A stretch of 5,288 nt of DNA, from positions 1-5,288 of the forward strand of contig CAKUCE010000218.1 in NCBI GenBank assembly GCA_934643535.1. Direction: 5' to 3'. This stretch comes from an uncultured Clostridia bacterium. GTDB lineage: Bacteria > Bacillota > Clostridia > Christensenellales > Aristaeellaceae. The translations under genes and the position numbers were made by a program. This document shows, piece by piece, positions 5,272 to 5,288 of the stretch (its first letter is position 1; every line of letters starts with the position of its first letter). The notes below the pieces were generated by a model. That model was not told the origin of the DNA. It made no database searches and worked only from the letters and a program-made list of their open reading frames with translations.

Positions 5272-5288
5272 CGTTCACACTTTTCTTT

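Overview
The window looks like a GC-rich chromosome segment of a Clostridia-type Firmicute, plausibly from the Oscillospiraceae/Ruminococcaceae neighbourhood. That placement rests on the pgsA-cinA-recA gene order usual in Firmicutes, a RecA of Gram-positive type with a long acidic tail, strong AGGAGG-like ribosome binding sites, and a P-loop protein family I associate with Clostridia. It is an inference from reading, not a measured phylogeny. All five genes lie on the minus strand, so the order of transcription runs from high to low coordinates.

Right end (about 4873-5288): a stretch of more than 400 bases with no credible gene. The outer half (5080-5288) is a mosaic of palindromes containing two diverged copies of a repeat of about 51 bases, spaced 141 bases apart, around a central stem-loop. 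The inner half (4873-5079) is the upstream region of the next gene, with a few short hairpins and only a weak promoter candidate.

3847-4872: a single-gene unit encoding a P-loop NTPase-like protein. Its second half looks like a duplicate of the first in which the nucleotide-binding loop has been lost. It ends at a hairpin terminator (3754-3783).

1345-3709 and 157-1308: a tightly packed cluster rimO - pgsA - pncC/cinA - recA. The rimO/pgsA junction is essentially overlapping, pgsA/pncC overlap by four bases (ATGA), and recA follows after a 36-base gap. The best promoter in the window (3788-3816, with an extended -10) lies before rimO, but its expected start point falls at the foot of the terminator hairpin. 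The hairpin may therefore sit at the extreme 5' end of the rimO-recA transcript. Expression of recA may come from this promoter and possibly from an unrecognised one near 1322-1334.

The cluster joins ribosomal protein S12 modification (RimO), phosphatidylglycerol synthesis (PgsA), NMN salvage (PncC) and homologous recombination (RecA). These are housekeeping functions linked by conserved neighbourhood, not by one pathway. Left of recA there is a bidirectional terminator with a UUCG loop on the recA strand, then a second perfect hairpin. I found no mobile element, CRISPR array, tRNA or rRNA, and no convincing new defence-type system. The least ordinary items are the decayed second P-loop, the promoter/terminator nesting before rimO, and the palindromic repeat cluster at the right edge.
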